Assembly (NCBI GenBank): GCA_050246435.1
Contig: JBFWWB010000005.1
Location: forward strand, 1 to 47,785
Direction of reading: 5' to 3'
Length of the DNA stretch: 47,785 nt
DNA from: JAKFWI01 sp050246435
Lineage (GTDB): Bacteria; Pseudomonadota; Alphaproteobacteria; Caulobacterales; Aquidulcibacteraceae
In this document: positions 1-7,525 of the stretch, in pieces
Position numbering within the stretch: position 1 is the first letter of the stretch
Layout of the letters: every line of letters begins with the position of its first letter
Notes under the pieces: generated by a model
Databases searched by the model: none
What the model was told of the DNA's origin: nothing
What the model saw: the letters and a program-made list of their open reading frames with translations, nothing else
Program-made: the position numbers and the translations under genes

Positions 1-2
1 TG

Positions 3-368
3 CATAGCGAGCACGAAGCGCGCGCGCCAGCGGGGCCATATGCGCTGCTCGTCACGCGCTATCGCGAATTGCTGGAGCGGCGCTATCGCGAGCAGCCCTC
101 GATCGAAGACTGCGCGCGCGAACTCGGCGTTGCGCCGGGCCAATTGCGCCGTGCGTGCCAAAGCGTCGCCGGCGCCGCGCCCGCGAAATTGATGCAGCAG
201 CGGCTGATCGTGGAAGCCCAGCGCGTCATGCGCTATTCGAACATGACCGTGGCGCAGGTCGGCCTCTATCTCGGATTCGAGGATCCGGCCTATTTCACGC
301 GCTTCTTCACGAACATGACACGCACGTCTCCGCGCGCGTACCGCAAACAGGCGCAGGCGGCTTCCTGA
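3..368 (+). CDS. AraC-family transcriptional regulator, C-terminal part (5' end outside window)
   Basis: The frame is open to the left edge of the window, so this is the 3' part of a longer gene; an internal TTG at 69 is not the true start. The visible 121 residues hold an AraC-type double helix-turn-helix DNA-binding domain, ending with the family's second-HTH pattern (LGFEDPAYFTRFF, then a TSPRAYR tail). AraC regulators of 4-hydroxybenzoate or 4-hydroxyphenylacetate genes (PobR/HpaA-like) carry the same tail. It lies 67 bp upstream of, and on the same strand as, the protocatechuate operon, so it is a plausible activator of that operon. The effector-binding half is not visible, so the inducer cannot be told. 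Family assignment is firm; the target is inferred from position. Confidence 0.85.
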   Translation, partial: HSEHEARAPAGPYALLVTRYRELLERRYREQPSIEDCARELGVAPGQLRRACQSVAGAAPAKLMQQRLIVEAQRVMRYSNMTVAQVGLYLGFEDPAYFTRFFTNMTRTSPRAYRKQAQAAS

Positions 369-406
369 TGCATGGACGCGGAAAAAGCGAAAACAAGGGG
401 GGAGAG

Positions 407-439
407 ATGTCCAAGTCAGCGCAGGGACGCCCGTCGTGA
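407..439 (+). CDS. Possible 10-codon leader peptide upstream of the transporter
   Basis: An ATG at 407 follows an excellent Shine-Dalgarno run (AGGGGGGAGAG, from 396). It opens a 10-codon frame (MSKSAQGRPS) whose TGA (437-439) overlaps the GTG start of the next gene at 436 in a GTGA arrangement. It may act as a translational coupling leader. Alternatively, a one-base indel or sequencing error may separate the true ATG start of the transporter from its body. The GTG at 436 also has its own weaker ribosome-binding site (AGGGA at 423-427). Nothing in the peptide sequence suggests a function of its own. Confidence 0.35.
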   Translation: MSKSAQGRPS

Positions 440-1695
440 CGGAAGCGGCAATTCTTTCCGAACCGGTGAAGGCGCGCGGTGGCGGCGTCGCCATCTTTCT
501 CTGTCTGCTGGTGGCGATGCTGGAAGGCTTCGACATCCAGGCGATCGGCCTTGTCGGCGCGAAGCTCGCGGAAGTCGCGGGGCTCACCAAAGGCGAGTTG
601 GGCTTCGTCTTCGCGATGACCAATGTGGGCCTCGTCGTGGGCGCGGCGGCGGGCGGCTGGTTGGCGGACCGGTTCGGCCGCAAGCCGACCCTGATCGCTT
701 CGTGCCTGCTGTTCGGCGCCTTCACGCTCGCGACGACGCTCGCCGCCGATTACAACACGCTGCTCATCGTGCGCGTGCTCACGGGCCTTGGCCTCGGCTC
801 GGCTTTACCCAGCATGATGGCGATCTCGGCGGAGGTCAGTACGCCTGGAAGCCGCGCCTCCGTGGCGACGATGATTTTCGCCGGCACGCCGTTCGGCGGC
901 GCGCTCTCGGCGATATTTGTGGCTAATCTGCCTGAGCACGCCGATTGGCGGCTGGTCTTCGTCGTCGGCGGCGCAGCGCCGGTTCTTATCGCCGCGCTTA
1001 TTCTTGTGCTGATGCGCGAAACGCGCACGATGCGCGCGGCAGCCGCGGGGCGTGACGCGCAGGGCGGGCGCGTGCTGCATGCGCTGTTCGGTGAGAACCG
1101 CACGGCGGCGACCATGCTGATCTGGCTCGCGCTGTTTCCGACCCTGATGATCCTCTACATCCTGCTGAATTGGCTGCCCGCCTTCTCCGCGGAGAAGGGC
1201 TTCGCCAAACCGCTGGAGCTTGCGCTCGCCGGCTTGCAGCTCGGCGTGAACGCGAATTTCACGTTTAACCTGGCCTCCGTCCTCGGTGCGCTGATCCTTG
1301 GCGTCGTGGCCGACAAGATCGGATTCCGCTGGCCGCTGATCGTTGCGTATATCGGCTTGCTCGCGGCGCTTCTTGCGCTGGCGGGCGCGGCCGATCTGCC
1401 GGCGCTGCTGGCCTATGCCGGCGTCGCGGGCTTCTTCATTCTCGGCGCGCAATACGCTTTCTATGGCGTGGCGGCGTCCTACTATCCCGAAGCGGTGCGC
1501 GGCGTGGGTTCCGGGTTCGCGGTGGCGGTGGGGCGCGTCGGCGCGATCCTCGGGCCGATCGCGGCGGGCCAGTTGCTGCAGATGAAATGGAGCGCCAGCC
1601 AGGTGATTTTCGCGATGGCGCCGATGGCTGCGCTCGCCGGCTTAGCGGTGTTCCTCCTGAGCTTCCAAAAGCGGCCCGAAGGCGAGGCGGGGTGA
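436..1695 (+). CDS. pcaK: MFS aromatic acid:H+ symporter, PcaK-like
   Basis: A 419-residue major facilitator with about 12 hydrophobic segments in the inner membrane. It belongs to the aromatic acid:H+ symporter (AAHS) group, which includes PcaK for 4-hydroxybenzoate and protocatechuate. The family signature in TM1 is DGFD; here it reads LEGFDIQ (residues 29-35), so the first acidic position is Glu and the second Asp (D33) is kept. The loop 2-3 signature appears as ADRFGRKPT (about residues 75-84). The GTG start overlaps the stop of a short leader frame. It is the first gene of the protocatechuate operon and ends 4 bp before pcaI, which supports uptake of protocatechuate or a close relative. 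Substrate is inferred from family and context. Confidence 0.88.
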   Translation: MTEAAILSEPVKARGGGVAIFLCLLVAMLEGFDIQAIGLVGAKLAEVAGLTKGELGFVFAMTNVGLVVGAAAGGWLADRFGRKPTLIASCLLFGAFTLATTLAADYNTLLIVRVLTGLGLGSALPSMMAISAEVSTPGSRASVATMIFAGTPFGGALSAIFVANLPEHADWRLVFVVGGAAPVLIAALILVLMRETRTMRAAAAGRDAQGGRVLHALFGENRTAATMLIWLALFPTLMILYILLNWLPAFSAEKGFAKPLELALAGLQLGVNANFTFNLASVLGALILGVVADKIGFRWPLIVAYIGLLAALLALAGAADLPALLAYAGVAGFFILGAQYAFYGVAASYYPEAVRGVGSGFAVAVGRVGAILGPIAAGQLLQMKWSASQVIFAMAPMAALAGLAVFLLSFQKRPEGEAG

Positions 1696-1699
1696 GGCG

Positions 1700-2410
1700 A
1701 TGAAAAGCAAAGTCTATGAAAGCCCGGCTTCCGCGCTCGACGGCCTCTTGTTCGACGGGATGACGCTCATGTCGGGCGGGTTCGGCCTTTCGGGCAATCC
1801 CGAAAGCCTGATCCCGGAAATCCGCCGCGCCGGCGTGAAGAATCTCACCGTCATCTCCAACAATGCCGGCGCGGACGGCTTCGGCCTCTGGATGCTGCTG
1901 GAAAGCCGCCAGATCGCGAAAATGATCGCCTCCTATGTCGGCGAAAACAAATTGTTCGAGCAGCAATTCCTTTCCGGCGAACTGCAGCTGGAGATCAATC
2001 CGCAAGGCACCCTGGCCGAGCGCATCCGCGCCGGGGGCGCGGGCATCCCCGCCTTCTACACCAAAACCGGCGTCGGCACGGTGGTGGCGGAAGGCAAGCC
2101 CGTGGAGCGGTTCGAGGGCGAGCTTTATGTGCGCGAAACCTGGCTGCGGGCCGATCTGGCGATCGTCAAAGCCTGGAAAGCCGATCCTGCGGGCAATCTC
2201 GTGTTCCGCAAGACAGCGCGCAATTTCAATCCCGTGATGGCGACGGCGGCGAAAGTCACCGTGGTGGAGGCCGAAGAGATCGTGGCCCCCGGCGCGCTCG
2301 ATCCCGATCACATCCATACGCCCGGCATTTATGTCGACCGCATCGTACGCTGCACGATCAACGAGAAGCGCATCGAAAATCTCACGACCCGTCAAAGAAA
2401 GGCCTCCTGA
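1700..2410 (+). CDS. pcaI: 3-oxoadipate CoA-transferase, alpha subunit
   Basis: A 236-residue subunit A of a family I (succinyl-CoA:3-oxoacid type) CoA-transferase. With PcaJ it transfers CoA from succinyl-CoA to beta-ketoadipate in the cytoplasm. The glycine-rich region near residues 25-32 (MSGGFGLSGNPE) is the expected CoA-binding segment. Later family segments such as NAGADGFGLWMLL and IHTPGIYVDRIV also match PcaI/ScoA proteins. Length is normal. Its TGA (2408-2410) overlaps the ATG of pcaJ by one base (TGATG), indicating translational coupling of the two subunits. Placement inside a complete pca gene set favours 3-oxoadipate over acetoacetate as substrate. Confidence 0.93.
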   Translation: MKSKVYESPASALDGLLFDGMTLMSGGFGLSGNPESLIPEIRRAGVKNLTVISNNAGADGFGLWMLLESRQIAKMIASYVGENKLFEQQFLSGELQLEINPQGTLAERIRAGGAGIPAFYTKTGVGTVVAEGKPVERFEGELYVRETWLRADLAIVKAWKADPAGNLVFRKTARNFNPVMATAAKVTVVEAEEIVAPGALDPDHIHTPGIYVDRIVRCTINEKRIENLTTRQRKAS

Positions 2411-3063
2411 TGGCGTGGAGCAGAGATCAAATGGCGGCGCGCGCGGCGCGCGAGCTGCGTGACGGCTTTTATGTGAATCTCGGCATCGGTATACCGACTC
2501 TCGTGGCCAATCATGTCCCCGATGGCATGGACATCACCCTGCAATCGGAAAACGGCATGCTCGGCATGGGCCCGTTTCCCTACGAGGGCGAGGCCGACCC
2601 CGATCTGATCAACGCCGGCAAGCAGACGATCACCGCGCTGCCGACGTCGAGCTTTTTTTCCTCCGCGGAAAGCTTCGCGATGATCCGCGGCGGCCATGTT
2701 GATCTGGCGATCCTTGGCGCGATGGAGGTGGCCGCCAACGGCGACATCGCGAACTGGACCATTCCCGGCAAGATGATGAAGGGCATCGGCGGCGCGATGG
2801 ATCTCGTCGCCGGCGTGCGCCGCATCGTCGTGGTGATGGAGCACGCCAACAAGCAGGGCGCGCCGAAATTGCTGGAGCGCTGCACCTTGCCGCTCACCGG
2901 CGCCGGCGTCGTCGATCTTGTCGTCACCGATCTTTGCGTGATGGAAATCGATCGCCGACGCGGCGGCTTCACTCTGGTCGAGTTGGCGCCGGGCGTTACG
3001 CTCGACGAGGTGCGCGCCAAAACCGGCGCGCCGTTCGCCATGAAGCTGGAGCAGGCCGCATGA
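2410..3063 (+). CDS. pcaJ: 3-oxoadipate CoA-transferase, beta subunit
   Basis: A 217-residue subunit B of the same CoA-transferase. It carries the family I active-site motif SENG (residues 46-49, in LQSENGMLGMGP); Glu47 is the residue that forms the glutamyl-CoA thioester intermediate in this family. The N-terminal GIGIPTLVANHVP segment is also typical. The start overlaps the stop of pcaI by one base, and its own stop overlaps the ATG of pcaH (ATGA, 3060-3063). Product of the pair is beta-ketoadipyl-CoA, which still needs thiolase PcaF; no PcaF is encoded in this window. Confidence 0.94.
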   Translation: MAWSRDQMAARAARELRDGFYVNLGIGIPTLVANHVPDGMDITLQSENGMLGMGPFPYEGEADPDLINAGKQTITALPTSSFFSSAESFAMIRGGHVDLAILGAMEVAANGDIANWTIPGKMMKGIGGAMDLVAGVRRIVVVMEHANKQGAPKLLERCTLPLTGAGVVDLVVTDLCVMEIDRRRGGFTLVELAPGVTLDEVRAKTGAPFAMKLEQAA

Positions 3064-3761
3064 CCGCCGCTTATTCGCCCGAGGATTCCGGCGCCACGCC
3101 TTCGCTGCATCCGGACTACCGCTCCACGCGCCTGCGCAGCCCGTCGCACGCGCCGATCGACATTCCGCAGACTCTGACGGAATTGAGCGGCCCTTCCGAT
3201 TGGCCACGCCTGATGGGCGGCGCGCTCGCCGATCTCACCGCGCAGCATAAAGCGCCGCCGCAGGGCCAGCGCATCATCGTCACGGGTCGCGTGCTGGACG
3301 ATCGCCGCCGCCCCGTGCCCAACACGGTGATGGAGATTTGGCAGGCGAACGCCGCCGGGCGCTATATCCACGCGAAGGATGATTGGGACGCCCCGCTCGA
3401 TCCGAATTTCACCGGCGCCGGCCGCGTGATCACCGATGCGGACGGGCGCTACACGTACATCACTGTGCGGCCCGGCGCGTATCCGTGGGGCAATCATAAG
3501 AATGCATGGCGGCCTGCGCACATCCATCTATCGCTGCTGGGCCCGGCCTTCGCCACGCGCCTCGTCACGCAGATGTATTTCCCGGACGATCCTCTGATCG
3601 AGATCGATCCCATCGCCAACGCCGCGCCGCCGCCCTATCGCGACCGCATGGTCTGCCGCTTCGATATGACGACGACGAAGCCCGCCTGGGCGCTGGGCTA
3701 CGTGTTCGATGTGGTGCTGCGCGGGCGCGATCAAACCCCGTTCGAGGATAATCATGGCTGA
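3060..3761 (+). CDS. pcaH: Protocatechuate 3,4-dioxygenase, beta subunit
   Basis: A 233-residue Fe(III) intradiol dioxygenase subunit that carries the catalytic iron and opens protocatechuate to 3-carboxy-cis,cis-muconate. All four ligands fit the spacing known for the Pseudomonas enzyme: Tyr102 (GRYIH), Tyr141 (GAYPW, 39 residues later), His154 and His156 (RPAHIH), with the conserved Arg151 beside them. The start is the ATG at 3060, which overlaps the pcaJ stop as ATGA; a longer upstream frame exists but runs inside pcaJ and is not supported by homology. The stop lies 8 bp inside pcaG. All visible features predict an active enzyme. Confidence 0.95.
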   Translation: MTAAYSPEDSGATPSLHPDYRSTRLRSPSHAPIDIPQTLTELSGPSDWPRLMGGALADLTAQHKAPPQGQRIIVTGRVLDDRRRPVPNTVMEIWQANAAGRYIHAKDDWDAPLDPNFTGAGRVITDADGRYTYITVRPGAYPWGNHKNAWRPAHIHLSLLGPAFATRLVTQMYFPDDPLIEIDPIANAAPPPYRDRMVCRFDMTTTKPAWALGYVFDVVLRGRDQTPFEDNHG

Positions 3762-4461
3762 CGACAGGGCTGACGATCTGGATGCGCGCACCCCGGCGCC
3801 GCGGCGGGACAATCAGGATCCCGCGCTCTTCGGACAGACGCCGGCCCAGACCGTCGGTCCGTTCTTTCACTACGGGCTTCCCTGGAAGGGCGGCGGCGAT
3901 CTCGTCGGCGTTTCGGAGATGGGCGCGCGGCCCGATCTGTTTCCAGCCGATCATTATGTGCTCAACACCACAGCGCCGCATGGAGCCCCGCAGGGCGGCG
4001 TCATCGAAATCACCGGACGTGTGCTGGACGGCGCGGGCGAGCCGGTGCCGGATGCGATGCTGGAGATTTGGCAGGCCAACGCCGCCGGCCGCTACGCCAG
4101 CGCCGAAGATGGGCGTGCAGATGCGCCGCTTGATCCGAACTTCATCGGCTTCGGCCGCGCCGCGACGGATGCGGAGGGCGTCTATCGTTTCCGCACGATC
4201 CGTCCGGGGCGCGCGCCCGGCCCCGGCAACAGCCTGCAGGCGCCGCATATCGCGATCTCCGTGCATGGCCGCGGGCTGCTGACGCGCCTCGTCACACGCC
4301 TCTATTTCGCCGATGGCGAAGGCAATGACGAAGACCCCATCCTCGCGCGCGTGCCGGAAGAACGCCGCGAAACCTTGATCGCGCAGCGCCAGGGCGATGG
4401 CGCGTGGCGGCTGGACATCGTGCTGCAGGGGCCGCGGGAAACCGTGTTTTTCAAGCTATAA
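3754..4461 (+). CDS. pcaG: Protocatechuate 3,4-dioxygenase, alpha subunit
   Basis: A 235-residue alpha subunit that pairs with PcaH. It has the alpha-specific N-terminal segment TPAQTVGPFFHYGL (residues 29-42), which lines the active site next to the beta-subunit iron, and the same beta-sandwich core (ITGRVLDGAGEPVPDAMLEIWQANAAGRYA) as PcaH. Its iron-ligand Tyr is present, but the His pair is not (PHIAISVHGRG), as expected for the non-metal-binding subunit. ATG 3754 is chosen over an upstream in-frame start because it begins the conserved region and gives only an 8-bp overlap with pcaH. The N-terminus (about residues 1-25) is more charged and longer than in Pseudomonas PcaG. Confidence 0.93.
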   Translation: MADDRADDLDARTPAPRRDNQDPALFGQTPAQTVGPFFHYGLPWKGGGDLVGVSEMGARPDLFPADHYVLNTTAPHGAPQGGVIEITGRVLDGAGEPVPDAMLEIWQANAAGRYASAEDGRADAPLDPNFIGFGRAATDAEGVYRFRTIRPGRAPGPGNSLQAPHIAISVHGRGLLTRLVTRLYFADGEGNDEDPILARVPEERRETLIAQRQGDGAWRLDIVLQGPRETVFFKL

Positions 4462-4499
4462 CCGCGTATCTGCGCACCCGCCCGGCGGCGACGCCGGCG

Positions 4500-5606
4500 A
4501 TGCTCGCCGTGTTCAGCGACGAAGCGACGCTTGCGCATGCGTTGGCGTTCGAACGCGCGCTGGCGCAGGCGCAGGCCGCGGAGGGCGTAATTTCCGCAGC
4601 CGCCGCCGAAGCGATCGCGCAGGCGTGCAGGGCGTTTCAGTTCGATGTGGAAGGGTTGGGCGATGAAGCCGCTCTGGCCGGCACGCTGGCGATTCCGGTA
4701 GTGGCGCGGCTGCGCGCGAGCTTGCCGGCAGGCGAAGCGGCCGCTGCTTTGCATCGCGGCGCGACCAGCCAGGACGTGGCCGATACCGTGATGATGCTGC
4801 AGGCCCAGCGCGGCGCGGCGCTGTTGCAGGCGGATGCAAGCCGGATTGACGTCGGCCTTGCGGATTTGGCTATGCGTCATGCGCAGACGCCCGCCATCGG
4901 GCGCACATTGCTGCAGGACGCGCTGCCGATTTCCTTTGGCTTGCGCATCGCGCACTGGCGCGCCGGCATTGCGGACGCAGCACGGCGTTTGCAAAGCGAT
5001 GTGACGGAACACGCAGCGTTGCAGCTGGGCGGCGCGGCGGGAACGCGCGCCGGCATGGAGGGCAAAGGCGCCGCGGTCGCCGCGCGCATGGCCGCCGCCT
5101 TGGATTTGCGCGACGGACCGCCGTGGCATGGCCGGCGCAACGGGTCCGCCGCGATCGCATCATCGCTGGGGATGTTCATCGGCGCGCTCGCCAAGATGGC
5201 GCGCGACGTTTCTCTGTTGGCGCAAAATGCGATCGGCGAGGCGCGCGAGCCGCTGACCGCGGGGCGCGGCGGTTCGTCGGCCATGGCGCACAAGCGCAAC
5301 CCGACTGCGTCGCAGATCGCGCTCACAGCCGGCGTGCGCGCGCCGGGTTTGGTCGCGGGCGTGCTCGCCGGCATGGCCGTGGAAGAGGAGCGCGGCCTCG
5401 GCGGCTGGCAAGCCGAAGGCCCTGCTCTGGCGGATTTATTCTTGCTCGCGGCGGGTGCGGCGGAAGCGATGGCGGGCGTCGCCGAAGGGCTCGAGGTGGA
5501 CGATGCCGCCATCGCGCGCAATCTCGCAGCGGCCGGCGTCGGCGAAGATATCGGCGAAAGCGCCGCGATCACGGCGGCGCTCCTGGAACAAAAGCGGAGA
5601 GACTAA
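4500..5606 (+). CDS. pcaB: 3-carboxy-cis,cis-muconate cycloisomerase
   Basis: A 368-residue member of the fumarase/aspartase superfamily that lactonises 3-carboxymuconate to 4-carboxymuconolactone. The superfamily signature is clear as GGSSAMAHKRNPTAS (about residues 257-271), and GATSQDVADT is the conserved substrate-binding segment. The ATG at 4500 begins just before the conserved IFSD-type N-terminal motif (here VFSD) but has a weak ribosome-binding site. A GTG at 4404 in the same frame would overlap pcaG by 58 bp and add 32 residues, so the start is uncertain. The stop TAA shares one base with the pcaDC ATG (TAATG). Confidence 0.9.
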   Translation: MLAVFSDEATLAHALAFERALAQAQAAEGVISAAAAEAIAQACRAFQFDVEGLGDEAALAGTLAIPVVARLRASLPAGEAAAALHRGATSQDVADTVMMLQAQRGAALLQADASRIDVGLADLAMRHAQTPAIGRTLLQDALPISFGLRIAHWRAGIADAARRLQSDVTEHAALQLGGAAGTRAGMEGKGAAVAARMAAALDLRDGPPWHGRRNGSAAIASSLGMFIGALAKMARDVSLLAQNAIGEAREPLTAGRGGSSAMAHKRNPTASQIALTAGVRAPGLVAGVLAGMAVEEERGLGGWQAEGPALADLFLLAAGAAEAMAGVAEGLEVDDAAIARNLAAAGVGEDIGESAAITAALLEQKRRD

Positions 5607-6784
5607 TGCCTTTTGCGCAGGGCGGCGGCGCGCGCCTCTACTGGAAACTGGAAGGCGCGGAAGGCAAGCCCGCTTTATTGCTGCTTCATTCCATCGGAAC
5701 GGATATGAGCCTGTGGGACGGCGTCGTTCCGCTTCTCGCTCAACATTTCCGCCTGCTGCGCATGGATGCGCGCGGCCACGGCGCATCGGATGCGCCCACG
5801 GGGGATTACACGCTCGCGATGCTTGCCGCGGATGCGGCCGCCGTGCTCGATGCGGCGGGCGTGGAGCGCGCGCATGCGGCGGGCGTTTCGCTGGGCGGCA
5901 TGATCGCCATGGAATTGGCGCTGCGCGCGCCTCAGCGCGTGGAGGCGTTGGCGCTTATCTGTACATCCGCCACGATGGATTCCGCCGCCTGGCGCGATCG
6001 CGCGGCCATGGTGCGTCAGGGCGGCGTGGCGGCGATAGCCGATCTGTCGATCCAGCGCTTCCTTTCGCCCGCCTTCGCGGAAAAGCATCCCGCCGTGGTC
6101 GACACAGTGCGCCGCGGCTTGCTGGCGACGTCGGCGGATGGCTATGCGGGTGCTGCCGCCGCGATCCGCGACATGGCGCTGCGCGATCGCATCGGCGCGA
6201 TCACGGCGCGCGCGATGGTGGCGGTGGGCGCGCACGACATCGCCACGCCGCTGGAAGGCCACGGCGATTATCTCGCGAAAACGCTGAACGCGCCGGTGGT
6301 TCGTCTCGAAGCCGCGCATCTGCCGCCGCTGGAGGCCCCGGCGGCCGTCGCCAGCGCGCTGCGTTCCTTTCTGGCGCCGACGCCGGAGGCCCACGCCGCG
6401 ATGGAAATGCTGTTCGAGGCGGGCCTGCTCAATCGCCGCCGCGTGCTGGGCGATGCGTGGGTGGATCGCTCGCTGGCGAACCGCACGCCCTTCAACGCCG
6501 ATTTCCAGGCGATGATCACCCGCATCGCGTGGCACGAGGTTTGGTCCCGCCCGGGGCTCGACGACAAGACGCGCCGCTTCCTCGTGCTGGCGGTATGCCT
6601 CAGCCTGGGCCGGTGGGAGGAGTTCGCGCTGCACACGCGCGCCGGCCTCACGCAAGGCGGCTTCACGCGCGACGAATTGAAGGAAGTGCTGATGCATTGC
6701 GCGATCTATGCCGGCGTGCCGGCGGCGAACACCGCCTTCGCCGAAGCCGGGCGCATCATCGCCGAGATCGATAAGCCGCAATGA
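5606..6784 (+). CDS. pcaL: Fused 3-oxoadipate enol-lactonase / 4-carboxymuconolactone decarboxylase
   Basis: A 392-residue fusion. Residues about 1-258 are an alpha/beta hydrolase (PcaD) with the nucleophile elbow GVSLGG (Ser95), the acid Asp211 (GAHDIATP) and His238 (AAHLPPLE). Residues about 262-392 are a carboxymuconolactone decarboxylase (PcaC) domain, including the HEVWSRPGLDDKTR and ELKEVLMHCAIYAGVPAAN segments. Together they turn 4-carboxymuconolactone into beta-ketoadipate. Such fusions are called PcaL in actinobacteria, and similar fusions occur in other bacteria. The ATG at 5606 overlaps the pcaB stop by one base; a longer upstream frame is spurious. It is the last gene of the operon. 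Confidence 0.93.
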   Translation: MPFAQGGGARLYWKLEGAEGKPALLLLHSIGTDMSLWDGVVPLLAQHFRLLRMDARGHGASDAPTGDYTLAMLAADAAAVLDAAGVERAHAAGVSLGGMIAMELALRAPQRVEALALICTSATMDSAAWRDRAAMVRQGGVAAIADLSIQRFLSPAFAEKHPAVVDTVRRGLLATSADGYAGAAAAIRDMALRDRIGAITARAMVAVGAHDIATPLEGHGDYLAKTLNAPVVRLEAAHLPPLEAPAAVASALRSFLAPTPEAHAAMEMLFEAGLLNRRRVLGDAWVDRSLANRTPFNADFQAMITRIAWHEVWSRPGLDDKTRRFLVLAVCLSLGRWEEFALHTRAGLTQGGFTRDELKEVLMHCAIYAGVPAANTAFAEAGRIIAEIDKPQ

Positions 6785-6792
6785 CGTCGCCG

Positions 6793-6823
6793 GGCGGCGG
6801 AGGCGCGCGCGCCTTCCGCCGCC
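6793..6823. terminator. Hairpin between convergent pca operon and gst gene
   Basis: The 49-bp gap between two convergent genes holds a strong inverted repeat: GGCGGCGGA-GGCGC pairs with GCGCC-TTCCGCCGCC with one bulged base and a very short loop. There is no run of T on either side, so it is not a classical intrinsic terminator. Position between two converging stop codons suggests a bidirectional transcription-end or mRNA 3'-protection structure. Confidence 0.5.
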
Positions 6824-6833
6824 GCGCTCCGCA

Positions 6834-7436
6834 TCACGCCGCCTTTTCAGCCGCTTGCGCTTGCTTCACGGCAGGGCGCTCGCCCACGCGCGCCTGATAG
6901 GCCTGGATCGCCGGCCAGGCGGAAAGGTCGATCTTCACCGCCGGCGCCCAGGTGAGAATGGTGAAGAAATACGAGTCCGCCACGGAATAGCGCTCGCCCA
7001 GCAGGAAAGCCTGCTTGCTCAGCTTGTCGTTCAGATAGTTGAGCGCGCGCGTCGTCTTCATCTCGGCGACTTTGCGCGCTTCCGGAGTCATCTCCTTGTT
7101 GAAATACTGGCTGAAGCCCTTGTGCATCTCCGTTGCGATGAAGTTGAGCATTTCGCGGTAGCGGTATTGCGCCAGCGCGCCTTCACCCGCGCCAAGATCG
7201 CGGCGTTGCGCATGATCGGCGATGTATTGCAGGATGACGCCCACTTCCGTCAGCACGCCGCCCGGCGTTTCAAGCGCGGGAACCGGCCCTTTCGGGTTCA
7301 CCGCCAGATAGTCGCCGCCCTCGGCGGTTTTCTTCTCGCCGAGATTGACCTTGCTGATTTCGAAGGGCAGGCCCGATTCATAAAGTGCGATGTGCGGCGC
7401 GAAGGAGCAGGCGCCAGGCGTGTAATAAAGTTTCAT
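6834..7436 (-). CDS. Beta-class glutathione S-transferase
   Basis: A 200-residue cytosolic GST. The N-terminal MKLYYTPGACSFAPHI matches bacterial beta-class enzymes, where Cys10 binds glutathione. NPKGPVPALETPGGVLTEV is the thioredoxin-fold glutathione-binding part, and residues about 85-200 form the helical domain. The ATG at 7436 has a good ribosome-binding site (AGGGAGGA, 7445-7452 on the complement); an upstream in-frame extension to 7523 has no homology support. It diverges from the OYE gene across 89 bp. Likely roles are detoxification or glutathione conjugation of electrophiles produced by aromatic catabolism; the substrate cannot be read from the sequence. Confidence 0.9.
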   Translation of the reverse strand: MKLYYTPGACSFAPHIALYESGLPFEISKVNLGEKKTAEGGDYLAVNPKGPVPALETPGGVLTEVGVILQYIADHAQRRDLGAGEGALAQYRYREMLNFIATEMHKGFSQYFNKEMTPEARKVAEMKTTRALNYLNDKLSKQAFLLGERYSVADSYFFTILTWAPAVKIDLSAWPAIQAYQARVGERPAVKQAQAAEKAA

Positions 7437-7525
7437 GCGCGTATCCTCCCTGGTAAACTCTGGGCTGCGACTATGGACGAAAGCGTGCGCGGCGCCTACG
7501 GGCCGTTGCGGGGAGGTGGACAAGC
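7437..7525. promoter_or_regulatory. Divergent promoter region between gst and the OYE-family gene
   Basis: An 89-bp region between two divergent starts must carry both promoters. It shows a good ribosome-binding site for each gene (AGGGAGGA on the complement near 7445-7452; GGGGAGGTGGA at 7510-7520 on the + strand). I could not assign convincing -35/-10 boxes or an operator. Confidence 0.4.

Noticed and set aside
5675..6781. Open frame of 368 codons opposite pcaDC
   Set aside because: Antisense shadow; the sense frame has catalytic triad and decarboxylase domain.
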